A DNA stretch of 64,000 bases from Hyphomicrobiales bacterium (GTDB lineage Bacteria > Pseudomonadota > Alphaproteobacteria > Rhizobiales > Rhizobiaceae): the NCBI GenBank assembly GCA_900467185.1, contig UBPA01000014.1, positions 301,872 through 365,871 on the forward strand. Reading direction: 5' to 3'. Shown here one piece after another: positions 50,674 to 60,582 of the stretch. Within the stretch, counting starts at the first letter, position 1. Each line of letters starts with the position of its first letter. The notes beneath the pieces are model-generated. The model did not search any database. It saw only the letters and a list, made by a program, of their open reading frames with translations, and was not told the origin of the DNA. The position numbers were made by a program, and so were the translations under genes.

Positions 50674-53085
50674 CTACCGTTCATTGGCAAAGACTTTCAG
50701 GAGATCCGACGGCGCGACCGCTGCAAGCTGGCGCAGGGGGATAAATGCGGAGAGCAGGCTGGCGCCGAGGGCGAGCGCTGCGAGACGCACCCAGTCGGCG
50801 GGGAAAACATGCATGGGAAGCTGCCAGCCGAAAGCCTCGACATTGACGACGGAGAGCAGCACCCAGGCAAGTCCGAGCCCGACGGGGAGGGCCGCAAGCA
50901 GCGTGATGGCGGCCAGCACGAGGGTCCGGGCGAGCTCCAGAAGGACGAGCTGCCGACGGGTCAGACCCATGGCCCAGATCGGCGCGAGTTGCGGCAGGCG
51001 CATGGTGGACAGCGTCATGAGGCTGGCGAACATGGCCAGGCCGGCGACGCCGAGGGTGAGGACGTTGAGCGCGGCGGTGACCGAGAAGGTCTGCTCGAAG
51101 ATATCGAGCGACCGGCGTTTGAGGCTCGCCTGATCGATGAGATTTTCCGGCGGCAGATCGAAGCGCGCGCGCAGTGCCTCGGAGAGGGCGGCGACATGCG
51201 TGGGCGGCAGGCGCAGACCGTAGCGCAGGCGCGCGACATCCGGATAGTGCGTCGTCAACGCGTCGATACCGATCATCACCTGGGGGAGGGGGTTGCCGTA
51301 ATCCGAGTAGACGCCGGCAACCGTCGTCGTCCACCCGCCGGGAAGATCGAGGCTGTCGCCGATGACGAACCGATCGCGTCGCGACAATTGCTCGTTGATC
51401 AGCGCACCTGTTCCTGCCGCCACCTGATCCCAGGTGTCCGATGCCCTTGCGAGAAGAGGCCAGTTGTCGCGGTAGGTCGGATCGTCGGCAACGCCGAAGA
51501 TCTCCGCCGGCGCGCCCCGCACGTCGCCGGAAACGCTCCAGATCGGCAGGACCGCATCGACACGGCCGGGCAGCCAGGCGCGCAGATCCGCAGCCTGGGC
51601 CTCGTCGCGGGCGGTGACGTAGAGTTCGGCGGCGAGCCTCTGGTCGAGCCAGCCGGTGAAGGTCAGGCGGAAGCTGGAGACCATGGTGCCCACGCCGATA
51701 TTGGCGGAGAGGGCGAGGAGCAGGGCCATCAGGGCGAGCGAAAGGCCCGGCAGTTGCTGGCGGGTATCCGCCCAGAACCATTCGGCGATCGGCCGTCTCG
51801 TCAGGCGCTGCATGAGCGCGAGGAACAGTGCGAGAAGCACCGGCAGCAGCAGCGCGGCCCCGAGAAGCAGGCCGCCCAAGACCGAGAAGCCGACGACGAG
51901 GCCCGAGCCGAAAGCGGCAAGCGCGATCGTCGCGGCAAATAGCGCAAGGGCCAAGGCCGCCTGCAGCCGAAGCCCGGACTCCGAGGCCCGCGCCCAGGCG
52001 CGCGGCTGGGCCGGTGCCAGAAGCGGCATGCGCCAGACCCGCCAGAGGCTCTGCGCGGCTGCGGCAAGCGTTCCGAAAAGTGCGATCGCCAGACCGGACG
52101 CCCACCATTGCGGCCGCAGCGTGAGAGTGCCGGGAACGCTGGCCCCGTAGAGCCCCTGCAGGGTTGCGGCGACGCCGGGCAGGAGCACCGATCCCACGAG
52201 ATAGCCGAGCAGAACACCCGCGATGCCGGCGATGATCGCGAAGCCGACGAGCTCCGCGAGAAGCAGGCCGGTCAGCGTCGTGGCCGGCAGGCCGAGCGAG
52301 CGGAGCGTGCGAAAGGTGGCCCGACGCTGCTCGAAGGCAAGCCCGATGGCGGAATAGACGATGAAGAGGCCGACGGCGAAGGCGAGAAACCCGAAGGCGG
52401 TGAGGTTGAGATGGAAGCTGTCGGTGAGGCGCGCCAGATCGCCCTGCGCATCCGGCGCCTTGACGACCAGCCCCGGAGCGATTTGCTCGACGGGGGGAAG
52501 GCCCCGCCGCTGCCCGGGCGCCACGATCAGCTGGCTGATCTCCCCGGGCTTGCCGAGGAGCCGCTCGGCGGTGCCGATATCCGTCATGCCGATGCCGGCA
52601 AGGAGCGACGAGGTGATCTTCAGCGGTGGCAGGGATTGTCCGGACAGTCTCTCCGCCGTCTCCGCGGAAACGTAGAGCAGGCCGGGTGGCGTGAGAAAGG
52701 CGAGGAGGTCGCCTGTGGCACTGATATCGCCCGCCCGCCCCTCGTCCGGCATGGTTAGAGGATCGATGCCGATGAGGTGCAGGCGAGTCGGGCCGAGGCG
52801 CAGCGTTCCCTCGATGACGGGGGAGACAAGCCAGCCGGCACGGCGGAGCGCGACGTAGTCGGACGGCGCGATCGGCGCGCCGGTGCTGCTGACGATGCGG
52901 TCGAGGCGATCCTGTCCGAGCGTTGCGGCGGCGCGGTCATAGCTCGCGCGTGCCTCCGCATTGATCGCCTGCACGCCGGACCAGAGGGCTGTCGCAAGGG
53001 ACAGGCCGAGGAGCAGCATCACCAGTTGTAGCGGTCGGCGCCGCCAGTGCGACAGGAGCGCGGTCATCGCCGTGCGGCGCATCAT
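50674..53085 (-). CDS. ABC transporter permease, FtsX/MacB type
   Basis: An 803-residue membrane protein with the duplicated FtsX layout: one N-terminal span, a large periplasmic domain, three spans near residues 255-350, three to four more in the middle, a second periplasmic domain and C-terminal spans. Such permeases (LolCE-, MacB-like) do not import solutes but transmit force to periplasmic lipids, lipoproteins or peptides. It overlaps the ATPase stop (ATGA) and is followed by the AttH-like gene. Confidence 0.9.
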   Translation of the reverse strand: MMRRTAMTALLSHWRRRPLQLVMLLLGLSLATALWSGVQAINAEARASYDRAAATLGQDRLDRIVSSTGAPIAPSDYVALRRAGWLVSPVIEGTLRLGPTRLHLIGIDPLTMPDEGRAGDISATGDLLAFLTPPGLLYVSAETAERLSGQSLPPLKITSSLLAGIGMTDIGTAERLLGKPGEISQLIVAPGQRRGLPPVEQIAPGLVVKAPDAQGDLARLTDSFHLNLTAFGFLAFAVGLFIVYSAIGLAFEQRRATFRTLRSLGLPATTLTGLLLAELVGFAIIAGIAGVLLGYLVGSVLLPGVAATLQGLYGASVPGTLTLRPQWWASGLAIALFGTLAAAAQSLWRVWRMPLLAPAQPRAWARASESGLRLQAALALALFAATIALAAFGSGLVVGFSVLGGLLLGAALLLPVLLALFLALMQRLTRRPIAEWFWADTRQQLPGLSLALMALLLALSANIGVGTMVSSFRLTFTGWLDQRLAAELYVTARDEAQAADLRAWLPGRVDAVLPIWSVSGDVRGAPAEIFGVADDPTYRDNWPLLARASDTWDQVAAGTGALINEQLSRRDRFVIGDSLDLPGGWTTTVAGVYSDYGNPLPQVMIGIDALTTHYPDVARLRYGLRLPPTHVAALSEALRARFDLPPENLIDQASLKRRSLDIFEQTFSVTAALNVLTLGVAGLAMFASLMTLSTMRLPQLAPIWAMGLTRRQLVLLELARTLVLAAITLLAALPVGLGLAWVLLSVVNVEAFGWQLPMHVFPADWVRLAALALGASLLSAFIPLRQLAAVAPSDLLKVFANER

Positions 53086-53759
53086 GCGGGCCGTTCCACG
53101 GTCCGGTCGATGCGGCCCGAGCGCAGATGGATGCGGCGATCGAGTTGCCCGGCGAGGCGCTGGGAGTGCGTGACCATCAGCAGCGAGGATCCGGTTTCCG
53201 CTACGAGCGACAGCATCAGCGCCATGACGGCGTCGCCCGTGGCCTCGTCCAGATTGCCGGTCGGCTCGTCCGCCAGCACGAGTTTCGGCCGCGCGGCCAG
53301 CGTCCGCCCGATGGCGACACGTTGCTGCTGGCCCCCCGACAATTGCTCGGGATACCGGGCGAGCAGCGCGTCGAGCCCGAGCCTTGCGGTCAGCTGCTGC
53401 TGCCAGCCAGCATCGAAACGATCGGCAAGGCGTGCGTGGAAGGCAAGGTTGGCCGCCACGGTCAGCGAGGGAATGAGGTTGAACTGCTGGAAGACCAGCC
53501 CCACCGTCGAGCGGCGGAGGGCGGCGCGCCCTTTGTCGTCGAGCCCGCCGATCGCCTGCCCATCGACCGTGATCCTTCCGCCATCGGGATGATCGAGACC
53601 CGCGACCAGATGGAGGAGCGTGCTCTTGCCGCTGCCGGATTCGCCGGTCAGCGCCAGGCTCTCGCCGGCACCGAGGGAAAGGTCGATCCCTTGCAGCACG
53701 GCGAGCGGCCCTTCCGCCGTCCGGTAGCTCTTCGACACGTCGTCTAGAGTGAGGAGCAT
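53082..53759 (-). CDS. ABC transporter ATPase, LolD/MacB type
   Basis: A 225-residue ATPase: Walker A GESGSGKST near 40, signature LSGGQQQR near 142, Walker B LVLADEPTGNLD near 160, His switch MVTHSQ near 197. The phrase DEPTGNLD is typical of the LolD/MacB class that pairs with FtsX-type permeases, as the next gene is. ATG 53759 gives the standard start; the longer frame would overlap the upstream MFS gene. Confidence 0.93.
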   Translation of the reverse strand: MLLTLDDVSKSYRTAEGPLAVLQGIDLSLGAGESLALTGESGSGKSTLLHLVAGLDHPDGGRITVDGQAIGGLDDKGRAALRRSTVGLVFQQFNLIPSLTVAANLAFHARLADRFDAGWQQQLTARLGLDALLARYPEQLSGGQQQRVAIGRTLAARPKLVLADEPTGNLDEATGDAVMALMLSLVAETGSSLLMVTHSQRLAGQLDRRIHLRSGRIDRTVERPA

Positions 53760-53793
53760 GAGGATCCGATCGACGGTTCTGACCGTGTCCTGC

Positions 53794-55080
53794 TCATGCG
53801 AGGCTCGTTCCGTCCCGGGCAATGCGCCGGGCCGTGATCCGCGCGGTCATGATGACGAGCAGGCCCGCCGCGGTCAGGCAGGCCGCCAGGAAGAACATCG
53901 GCGCGATGGTGCTGCCGGTCGCATCCTTGATCCAGGGCACGACGTTCTGGGCGATGAAGCCGCCGAGATTGCCGACCGAGTTGATCGCGGCGAGACCGGC
54001 GGCCGCGCCGGCACCTTTGAGGAACCGTGACGGCAGGCTCCAGAAGACAGGCTGGCCGGAGAAAATGCCAGCCGCGGCGACGCAGAGGAAGGCGAACTGG
54101 AGGGCGTGATTGGGAACGATGGCGGAGAGGACGAGGCAGGCCGCCCCGACGAAGGCGGGAATGACGATATAGGGCGTCTTGGACGCCGCCTTGTCGGCCA
54201 TGGCCGGCACCGCCCAGAGCGAGATGGCGACGAGCAGCCAGGGGATGATGTTGATGAAGCCGTTGACCGTGTTGCTGACGCCGAACTCCCGCACGATGGT
54301 CGGCAGCCAGTAGCTGAGGCCGTAGGCGGCGAGCGGAAAGCCGATGTAGCAGAGCGCCATCAACAGAACCTGCGGATTGACCAGCGCCTTGAAGCCGTTG
54401 CCGGCCTGATCGGACATGCCGGCATTTTCCGCGGCCAGCGTATCGCGCAGCCACGCCTTTTCCTCCGCGGAGAGGAAGGTCGCCTTTTCCGGGCGATCGA
54501 CCAGATAGAACAGCGTGACGATGCCGGCGATGATGGCGGGGATGCCGGTGGCGAGGAAGACCCATTCCCAGCCGGCATAGCCGAGCATGCCGTCGAGATC
54601 GAGCAGGATGCCCCCGAGCGGTGCGCCGATGGCATTGGCGATGGCGCTGAAGATCATGAACAGGCCGACCATACGGGCGCGGTAGGACGACGGGAACCAG
54701 AGCGTCAGCAGGTAGAGCACGCCCGGGAAGAAGCCGGCCTCGCAGACGCCGAGCAGGAAGCGCAAGATGTAGAACATCGTCGGGCCGGTCGTATAGGCGA
54801 GCGCGACCGTGACCATCCCCCAGGTCACGAGGATGCGGGCGAACCATTTTCGCGCGCCGAACCGTTCCAGGAAGAGGTTGCTGGGCACCTCGAACAGGAA
54901 ATAGCCGATGAAGAACAGCGAGGCGCCGAGGCCATAGGCATATTCGCTCATGCCGAGCGCACCGACCATGTCGAGCTTGGCATAACTCACGTTCTGACGG
55001 TCGATATAGGCGATCAGGTAGAGGATGCCGAGGAACGGCATCAGTCTCCAGGTGATTTTCGAGATCACGGTCTTTTCCAC
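53794..55080 (-). CDS. MFS transporter, anion:cation symporter family
   Basis: A 428-residue carrier with 12 spans. N-terminal ITWRLMPFLGILYLIAYIDRQN and FLFEVPSNLFLERFGARKW are the marks of the ACS family (tartrate, galactonate, phthalate and related organic acids). The GTG at 55080 has an excellent AGGAAGGA site; the longer frame begins only with TTG at 55146. The ABC genes follow after 35 bases and may or may not share its transcript. The substrate cannot be told from the sequence. Confidence 0.9.
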   Translation of the reverse strand: MEKTVISKITWRLMPFLGILYLIAYIDRQNVSYAKLDMVGALGMSEYAYGLGASLFFIGYFLFEVPSNLFLERFGARKWFARILVTWGMVTVALAYTTGPTMFYILRFLLGVCEAGFFPGVLYLLTLWFPSSYRARMVGLFMIFSAIANAIGAPLGGILLDLDGMLGYAGWEWVFLATGIPAIIAGIVTLFYLVDRPEKATFLSAEEKAWLRDTLAAENAGMSDQAGNGFKALVNPQVLLMALCYIGFPLAAYGLSYWLPTIVREFGVSNTVNGFINIIPWLLVAISLWAVPAMADKAASKTPYIVIPAFVGAACLVLSAIVPNHALQFAFLCVAAAGIFSGQPVFWSLPSRFLKGAGAAAGLAAINSVGNLGGFIAQNVVPWIKDATGSTIAPMFFLAACLTAAGLLVIMTARITARRIARDGTSLA

Positions 55081-55237
55081 GATCGGTCCTTCCTCGTCGT
55101 CCTGTCCGGCGCGCTCCGGCGATTGCGGATGCGCATCCCGTACCAACTAGAAGCGGCCGCAATCTTGTCCATGTCGTCGCCGGTTTTCGTCGCCGCGCCG
55201 CCGCGCGACCGATCCTCCGAAACGCCGATTTTTAATA

Positions 55238-55264
55238 TTGACACAAATACTCATGTTTTATAGC
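55238..55264 (+). promoter_or_regulatory. RirA-type iron box over the receptor promoter
   Basis: TGA-N9-TCA at 55239-55253 matches the iron-responsive operator of rhizobial RirA. It overlaps a TTGACA (55238-55243), with TATAGC at 55259-55264 as a possible -10. Binding would block RNA polymerase when iron is sufficient. Confidence 0.65.
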
Positions 55265-55377
55265 TGTCGTGTCGGGGGCAGGCATTCGTCTGTCAGTTCA
55301 TTGTGTCGGCCACGTCATGTCATCTCCGCGGGACCCTGCGGCGAAAGGCTTTCGTGTGCCCGCTGAAAGGAAACAAC

Positions 55378-57582
55378 ATGGTATCCCGGGGCTTGCGGTC
55401 CGTACTCCTTGCCTGCTCATCTCTCATGGTCGTCGGCGCGTTTGCACCCGTGACGTTGCCGGCCTTCGCGCAGGAAACGCCGCCCGCGCAGGGCACTGCT
55501 TCGACCCAGGAGCAGACGGCGCTGCCGGCGATCATCGTTAAGGGCAAGCGCGTTCGGCAGGGCGCCCCGGAGGATACGCCGCTCGCCACACGCACCACCG
55601 CCGAACAGATCGCCGAGAAGGACATCGACGATCTTGACGACCTAGGCGACACCACGGAGCCGGGCGTCAGCTTCGTCTCCGCCACGAAGAGCGTCAACAT
55701 CCGTGGCCTGGAAGCCGACCGCGTGCTGACGACGATCGACGGCATTCCGATCCCGTACCTGTCGGACGGCGTGCGCGGCTCCCAGGGCGGCGTCGACACC
55801 TATGATTTCTCGTCCCTCGGCACGGTCGATATCCTGCGGGGTGCGGATTCCAGCCGTGCGGGTTCGGGCGCTCTCGGCGGCGCCATCATCCTGCGCACGC
55901 TGGAGCCGGACGACCTGATTGCGGACGGAGCGACCGTGGGGGGCGTCGCCAAGCTCGGCTATGACGGCTCCGACCGCTCGCTGACCGGTGCCGCGGCTGT
56001 TGCCAAGCGCTTCGACAACACCTCCGTGCTCTTCCAGAGCTCCTACAAATACGGACATGAAGACGAGACGGGCGGGGATGTCGGTGGTTACGGTGCAACG
56101 CGCACGGAAGCCGAGCCGATGGATCTCAACCGTCGCAACATCCTCTTCAAGGTGCGCCAGTCGCTGGAGGGCGGCCACACGATCGGCCTGACCGCCGAGC
56201 ATTATGGCCAGAACACGACCACGGACCTGCGCGCGACGCAGGGTTCGACATACCAGGCCGATGACTACGACCGGGATTCCGACAAGAAGCGCGATCGCCT
56301 GTCGCTCGATTATTTCTTCGACGCGACAAGCGGCGACAGCTGGATCGACAGCGCCTTTGCGACCGTCTATTTCCAGAGGGCAGAGCGCGTCGAAGGCACG
56401 CATGGCACCCGCCTGACCCCGCCACGGGGCTACTACATGCGTTCCAGCGATAACGAAGCCCGTTCCTACGGCGCAAGCGGCTATGCCAATTCCAGCTTCG
56501 ACACGGGCCTGCTCAATCATCAGGTCACGTTTGGCGGCAATATCGACTTTACCCGGACGAGCCAGTACCAGAAGGGTGACGACAGCTGCGACGAATTCTA
56601 CGTTCCGACCTGCGCCAACTACCACAACAACCGATCCGACATGCCCGACACCGACAGCCTGATGGTCGGCCTCTTTGCGGAAGACAAGATCGGGCTCGGC
56701 AATAGCGGCGTCTCCCTGACCCCCGGCCTACGCCTCGACTGGTACCGCCACGATCCGCAGGAAACCTCGACCTATACCAGCATCGGCAACAGCCCGGACC
56801 TTCCCGAAGGCCAGAGCGATGTCCGGCTCTCTCCGAAGCTCCGCGCCGCCTGGCAGGTTCATTCGGATGTCGAGCTGTTCGCGCAGGTCACCACCGGCTT
56901 CAAGGCGCCGAACGTCACGCAGCTCTATACCAACTATGACAACGCGCCGCTCTACCGGTCCATCGGCAATCCGGATCTCGACCCGGAAACGAGCTACGGC
57001 TTCGAAGCGGGCGCGAACTTCGGCGACGAGGATTTCGGCGGGCGGATTGCGGCCTATACCACGCGCTACAAAAACTTCATCGACAGCGAAACGACGCCCG
57101 AGGCAGGCTATCGCGCCGGGAGCATCGAATACTTCAACCGCGACCGCGTCCGGATCTCCGGCATCGAAGCCCGTGCGCAGAAGACGTTCTCGTCCGGTAT
57201 CGACCTCCATGGCTCGCTGGCCTATGCCCGCGGCACCGATCTCGACACGGATGAACTGCTCGCATCCGTCGCACCGCTGAAGGCGATCGTCGGCGTAGGC
57301 TACAACACGGAGTTCTGGGGGACGGATCTCAGCCTCGTCACCGCGGCGGCCGTGGACGACGATTCCATCGCGGGAACCAAGCCCGGCGGCTATGGCATCG
57401 TCAACCTCACGGGCTGGTGGGAGCCGGAACAGGCCAAGGGCCTGCGCATCCAGGGCGGTGTCTACAACCTGTTCGACAAGACCTATTTCGACGCGCTTGA
57501 GGTCAAGGATATCGCCAATGCCTCCGAGCTCTATTCGGAAGCCGGACGCTACTTCAAGATTTCCCTGACGCAGAAGTTCTGA
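55378..57582 (+). CDS. TonB-dependent heme/hemoglobin-type receptor
   Basis: A 734-residue outer-membrane receptor. It has a signal peptide ending LPAFAQ, a plug domain from about residue 50 (PAIIVKGKRVRQG, VSFVSATKSVNIRGLEADRVL) and a 22-strand barrel ending in Phe. The heme-receptor sequences FRAP and NPNL appear as GFKAPN and GNPDLDPETS near 525-545. It should bind heme or a hemoprotein and import it with TonB energy. The AAAGGAAA ribosome site fixes ATG 55378. A RirA-type box lies upstream and a terminator downstream. Heme ABC import genes are not in this window. Confidence 0.9.
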   Translation: MVSRGLRSVLLACSSLMVVGAFAPVTLPAFAQETPPAQGTASTQEQTALPAIIVKGKRVRQGAPEDTPLATRTTAEQIAEKDIDDLDDLGDTTEPGVSFVSATKSVNIRGLEADRVLTTIDGIPIPYLSDGVRGSQGGVDTYDFSSLGTVDILRGADSSRAGSGALGGAIILRTLEPDDLIADGATVGGVAKLGYDGSDRSLTGAAAVAKRFDNTSVLFQSSYKYGHEDETGGDVGGYGATRTEAEPMDLNRRNILFKVRQSLEGGHTIGLTAEHYGQNTTTDLRATQGSTYQADDYDRDSDKKRDRLSLDYFFDATSGDSWIDSAFATVYFQRAERVEGTHGTRLTPPRGYYMRSSDNEARSYGASGYANSSFDTGLLNHQVTFGGNIDFTRTSQYQKGDDSCDEFYVPTCANYHNNRSDMPDTDSLMVGLFAEDKIGLGNSGVSLTPGLRLDWYRHDPQETSTYTSIGNSPDLPEGQSDVRLSPKLRAAWQVHSDVELFAQVTTGFKAPNVTQLYTNYDNAPLYRSIGNPDLDPETSYGFEAGANFGDEDFGGRIAAYTTRYKNFIDSETTPEAGYRAGSIEYFNRDRVRISGIEARAQKTFSSGIDLHGSLAYARGTDLDTDELLASVAPLKAIVGVGYNTEFWGTDLSLVTAAAVDDDSIAGTKPGGYGIVNLTGWWEPEQAKGLRIQGGVYNLFDKTYFDALEVKDIANASELYSEAGRYFKISLTQKF

Positions 57583-57649
57583 GCAGAGGGTTCGGATCGT
57601 CCATCCTCCTCTCCGGCGTGCCTTCGATGTCACAATGGAGAGCCAACAT

Positions 57650-57684
57650 GCGGGCAAGCCACCAGCTTGCCCGCTTATCGTTTT
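57650..57684 (+). terminator. Rho-independent terminator of the TonB receptor gene
   Basis: A 10-bp perfect stem (GCGGGCAAGC at 57650-57659, complement at 57665-57674), a five-base loop and TTATCGTTTT after it. Confidence 0.8.
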
Positions 57685-57820
57685 CAGCTTGTGGCATCTT
57701 TGCTCTAGGTTTTGGGCGACGCATGGCGGGCATGAACATCCGCAGCACAGGTTCGGGCGACTGCGCCCGAAGGCCGGATCGGCATTCGGTCGAGCCGCCC
57801 CGCATATCAAGAGCCACGGC

Positions 57821-59551
57821 ATGAATGATCTTCTCAGGCGGTTTGCCGCCTACTACCGCCCGCACCGCCGCCTGTTCCTGCTGGATTTCTCCTGCGCCAT
57901 CTCGGCCGGCCTGCTCGAACTGGTCTTTCCGCTTGCCGTCAAGCTCTTCATCGACCGGCTGCTGCCGACCAACCAGTTCGGCCTGATCGGTCTCGCCGCC
58001 CTCGGCCTGCTCGTCATCTACGTTGTCAATGCCGGCCTTCAGGTCGTGGTCACCTACTGGGGACATATGTTGGGCATCCGCATCGAGACGGAGATGCGAC
58101 GCAAAGCCTTCGACCATCTACAGAAGCTGTCCTTCGGCTATTTTGATAACCAGAAGACCGGCCATCTCGTCGCGCGGCTGACGAAGGATCTCGACGAGAT
58201 CGGCGAAGTGGCCCATCACGGGCCCGAGGACGTCTTCATCGCCGTCATGACGCTCGTCGGCGCCTTCATTCTGATGATGTTCGTGCATGTGCCGCTTGCG
58301 CTGATCACCGCGCTCATCGTCCCGCTCGCCGCCTTCGTCACCACGCGCTATGGCACGCGGATGACGGTCAACTCGCATGCGCTCTACGGCAAGGTCGCCG
58401 AGTTCAACGCGCGCATCGAGGAGAATGTCGGCGGCATCCGCGTCGTCCAGGCCTTTGCCAACGAGGATCACGAGCGCGCACTGTTTGCGCAGAACAATGC
58501 CGGATACCAGCGCACCAAGCTCGAAGCCTACAAGTTCATGGCGGCATCGACCTCGCTCTCCTATCTCTCGATGCGCCTCGTGCAGGTGGCGGTGATGCTG
58601 GCAGGCGCCTGGTTCGTCGTGCGCGGGGAGCTCACGGCCGGCGGCTTCGTCGGTTTTCTGCTCCTCGTCGGCGTGTTCTTCCGGCCGATCGACAAGATCA
58701 ACTCCGTCATCGAGACCTATCCCAAAGGTATCGCCGGCTTCCAGCGCTACCAGCAGTTCCTGCAGACCGAACCTGACATCGCCGATCGCGCCGATGCGGT
58801 GCCGGTCGATCGTCTGAGAGGCGATATCGTCTATCGCGGTGCCGGCTTCGGCTATCAGGGCGGCCGTCCGATCCTGCGCGATCTCGACCTCTCGGTGCGC
58901 GCTGGCGAGACCGTCGCTTTCGTCGGGCCGTCCGGCGCCGGCAAGACCACCATCTGTTCGCTGCTGCCGCGGTTCTACGACGTCACCGAGGGGACGATCA
59001 CCATCGACGGCGTGGACATTCGCGACATGACGCTGAAATCGCTGCGCTCCAATATCGGCATCGTCCAGCAGGACGTCTTCCTCTTTGCCGGAACGATCCG
59101 GGAGAACATCGCATATGGGCGCCTGGGGGCCTCCGAGATAGACATCCTCGCGGCCGCCCGGCGAGCCCGGCTCGACGCGGTCATCGCGGCACTGCCGGAG
59201 GGGCTGGAGACGGTCATCGGGGAACGCGGCGTGAAACTGTCCGGCGGGCAGAAGCAGCGGCTCGCGATCGCGCGCATCTTTCTCAAGAACCCGCCGATCC
59301 TCATTCTCGACGAGGCGACATCGGCGCTCGACACGGAAACCGAGCGCGCCATCCAGCAGTCCCTCAGCGAGCTTGCGGAAGGGCGCACGACCCTCGTGAT
59401 CGCGCATCGGCTGGCGACGATCGCCAACGCCGACCGCATCATGGTGGTGGAGGATGGACGGATTGCCGAACAGGGCACGCATGCCGACCTGCTCGCGATG
59501 CCCGACAGCCGCTACCGCCGCCTGCAGTCGCCCGCTGCCGAGGGCGCCTGA
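57821..59551 (+). CDS. ABC exporter, fused membrane and ATPase domains (MsbA-like)
   Basis: A 576-residue half-transporter: six spans in residues 1-310, then an ATPase with Walker A GPSGAGKTT near 375, signature LSGGQKQR near 475 and Walker B ILILDEATSALD near 495, ending with IAHRLATI. It would work as a homodimer to export a lipid, peptide or siderophore-like compound. It follows the iron-regulated receptor but a terminator separates them, so joint control is not supported. ATG 57821 starts MNDLLRRFAAYYRPHR, the usual exporter N-terminus; longer frames overlap the terminator. Confidence 0.92.
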   Translation: MNDLLRRFAAYYRPHRRLFLLDFSCAISAGLLELVFPLAVKLFIDRLLPTNQFGLIGLAALGLLVIYVVNAGLQVVVTYWGHMLGIRIETEMRRKAFDHLQKLSFGYFDNQKTGHLVARLTKDLDEIGEVAHHGPEDVFIAVMTLVGAFILMMFVHVPLALITALIVPLAAFVTTRYGTRMTVNSHALYGKVAEFNARIEENVGGIRVVQAFANEDHERALFAQNNAGYQRTKLEAYKFMAASTSLSYLSMRLVQVAVMLAGAWFVVRGELTAGGFVGFLLLVGVFFRPIDKINSVIETYPKGIAGFQRYQQFLQTEPDIADRADAVPVDRLRGDIVYRGAGFGYQGGRPILRDLDLSVRAGETVAFVGPSGAGKTTICSLLPRFYDVTEGTITIDGVDIRDMTLKSLRSNIGIVQQDVFLFAGTIRENIAYGRLGASEIDILAAARRARLDAVIAALPEGLETVIGERGVKLSGGQKQRLAIARIFLKNPPILILDEATSALDTETERAIQQSLSELAEGRTTLVIAHRLATIANADRIMVVEDGRIAEQGTHADLLAMPDSRYRRLQSPAAEGA

Positions 59552-59570
59552 CGATCGCGGAAGCAAATAG

Positions 59571-59596
59571 GACGCCGGCGTCGTGGTGCCGGCGTC
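59571..59596. terminator. Hairpin between convergent exporter and hydrolase genes
   Basis: Nine-base arms GACGCCGGC (59571-59579) and complement (59588-59596) with an eight-base loop. No T run on the plus strand; on the minus strand CTATTTGC follows. Probably shared by both convergent genes. Confidence 0.45.
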
Positions 59597-59602
59597 AGCG
59601 CG

Positions 59603-60490
59603 CTACGCCAGATAAGTGGTAAACCAGGCAATCGTCCGGTCCCAGGCGAGCTTGGCCGCAGCCTCGTCATAGCGCGGCGTCGAGTCGTTGTGGAAGCCGT
59701 GATTGGCGCCGGGGTAGATATAGGCTTCATAGGTCTTACCTGCCGCCTTCAGGGCCGCCTCGTAAGCTGGCCAGCCCTCGTTGACCCCCTTGTCCAGCTC
59801 GCCATAATGCAGAAGCAGCGGCGCCTTGATGCGCGGCACATCCTCGGCTTTCGGCTGGCGGCCGTAGAAGGGCACGGCGGCCGCAAGCTCCGGATAGGCG
59901 ACGGCCGTCGCATTGGAAACGCCGCCGCCGTAGCAGAAACCGGTCATGCCGACCTTCCCGGTTGCGGCATCATGCGCCATCATGAACTCGACGGCGGCAA
60001 AGAAGTCGTTCATCAACTTCGTCGGATCGACGCTTTTCTGCAGTTCGCGCCCTTTCTCGTCATTGCCCGGATAGCCGCCGACGGAGCTCAGCCCATCGGG
60101 CGCAAGCGCGATGAAGCCGGCTTTCGCCACACGGCGTGCGACGTCTTCGATGTAGGGATTGAGGCCGCGGTTTTCATGCACGACCACCACGGCGGGAACC
60201 TTGCCCTCTGCCTTGACCGGCCGCACGAGATAGCCGCGAACTTCGCCATGCCCTTTGGGGGAGGGGTACGTGATGTAGTTCGCGACGATGTCGGGATCGG
60301 TAAAGGCAACCTGCTGCGCCAGTGCGTAGTCCGGGCTCATAGAGGAGAGGATCGCCGCGGCCGTCAGTCCACCGATGGCAAACTTGCCTGCCCGGTCGAG
60401 GAACTCGCGCTTGGAGATCTTTCCGTGGGCATAGTAATCGTAGAGTTCCAGCAGTTCCGGATCGAAATCCTTGGCCGTCAGACGCGTCAT
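59603..60490 (-). CDS. Dienelactone hydrolase family protein, exported
   Basis: A 295-residue alpha/beta-hydrolase with the dienelactone hydrolase triad Cys186 (GFCYGGG), Asp233 (GELDKG) and His264 (ANHGFH). The N-terminus has [16 protein letters not shown] near residue 26 before a hydrophobic stretch, similar to a twin-arginine signal with Lys-Arg in place of Arg-Arg, and an Ala-rich cleavage region near 57. It is probably a folded periplasmic hydrolase acting on lactones or esters. It lies downstream of the ROK gene on the same strand. Confidence 0.88.
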   Translation of the reverse strand: MTRLTAKDFDPELLELYDYYAHGKISKREFLDRAGKFAIGGLTAAAILSSMSPDYALAQQVAFTDPDIVANYITYPSPKGHGEVRGYLVRPVKAEGKVPAVVVVHENRGLNPYIEDVARRVAKAGFIALAPDGLSSVGGYPGNDEKGRELQKSVDPTKLMNDFFAAVEFMMAHDAATGKVGMTGFCYGGGVSNATAVAYPELAAAVPFYGRQPKAEDVPRIKAPLLLHYGELDKGVNEGWPAYEAALKAAGKTYEAYIYPGANHGFHNDSTPRYDEAAAKLAWDRTIAWFTTYLA

Positions 60491-60582
60491 CGAAAAGTCT
60501 CCCTCTCATCCGGTTGCCGCCAAAGGTAGAGCGGAACAGGAGGAACGTCGCTTCACAAGTTCGGCAACGACGGGCTTGGCAC

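Noticed and set aside
57635..57820. Upstream extension of the ABC exporter, or a small ORF from 57648
   Set aside because: These frames run through the terminator hairpin of the receptor gene and add no family sequence; the exporter start at 57821 fits the family.
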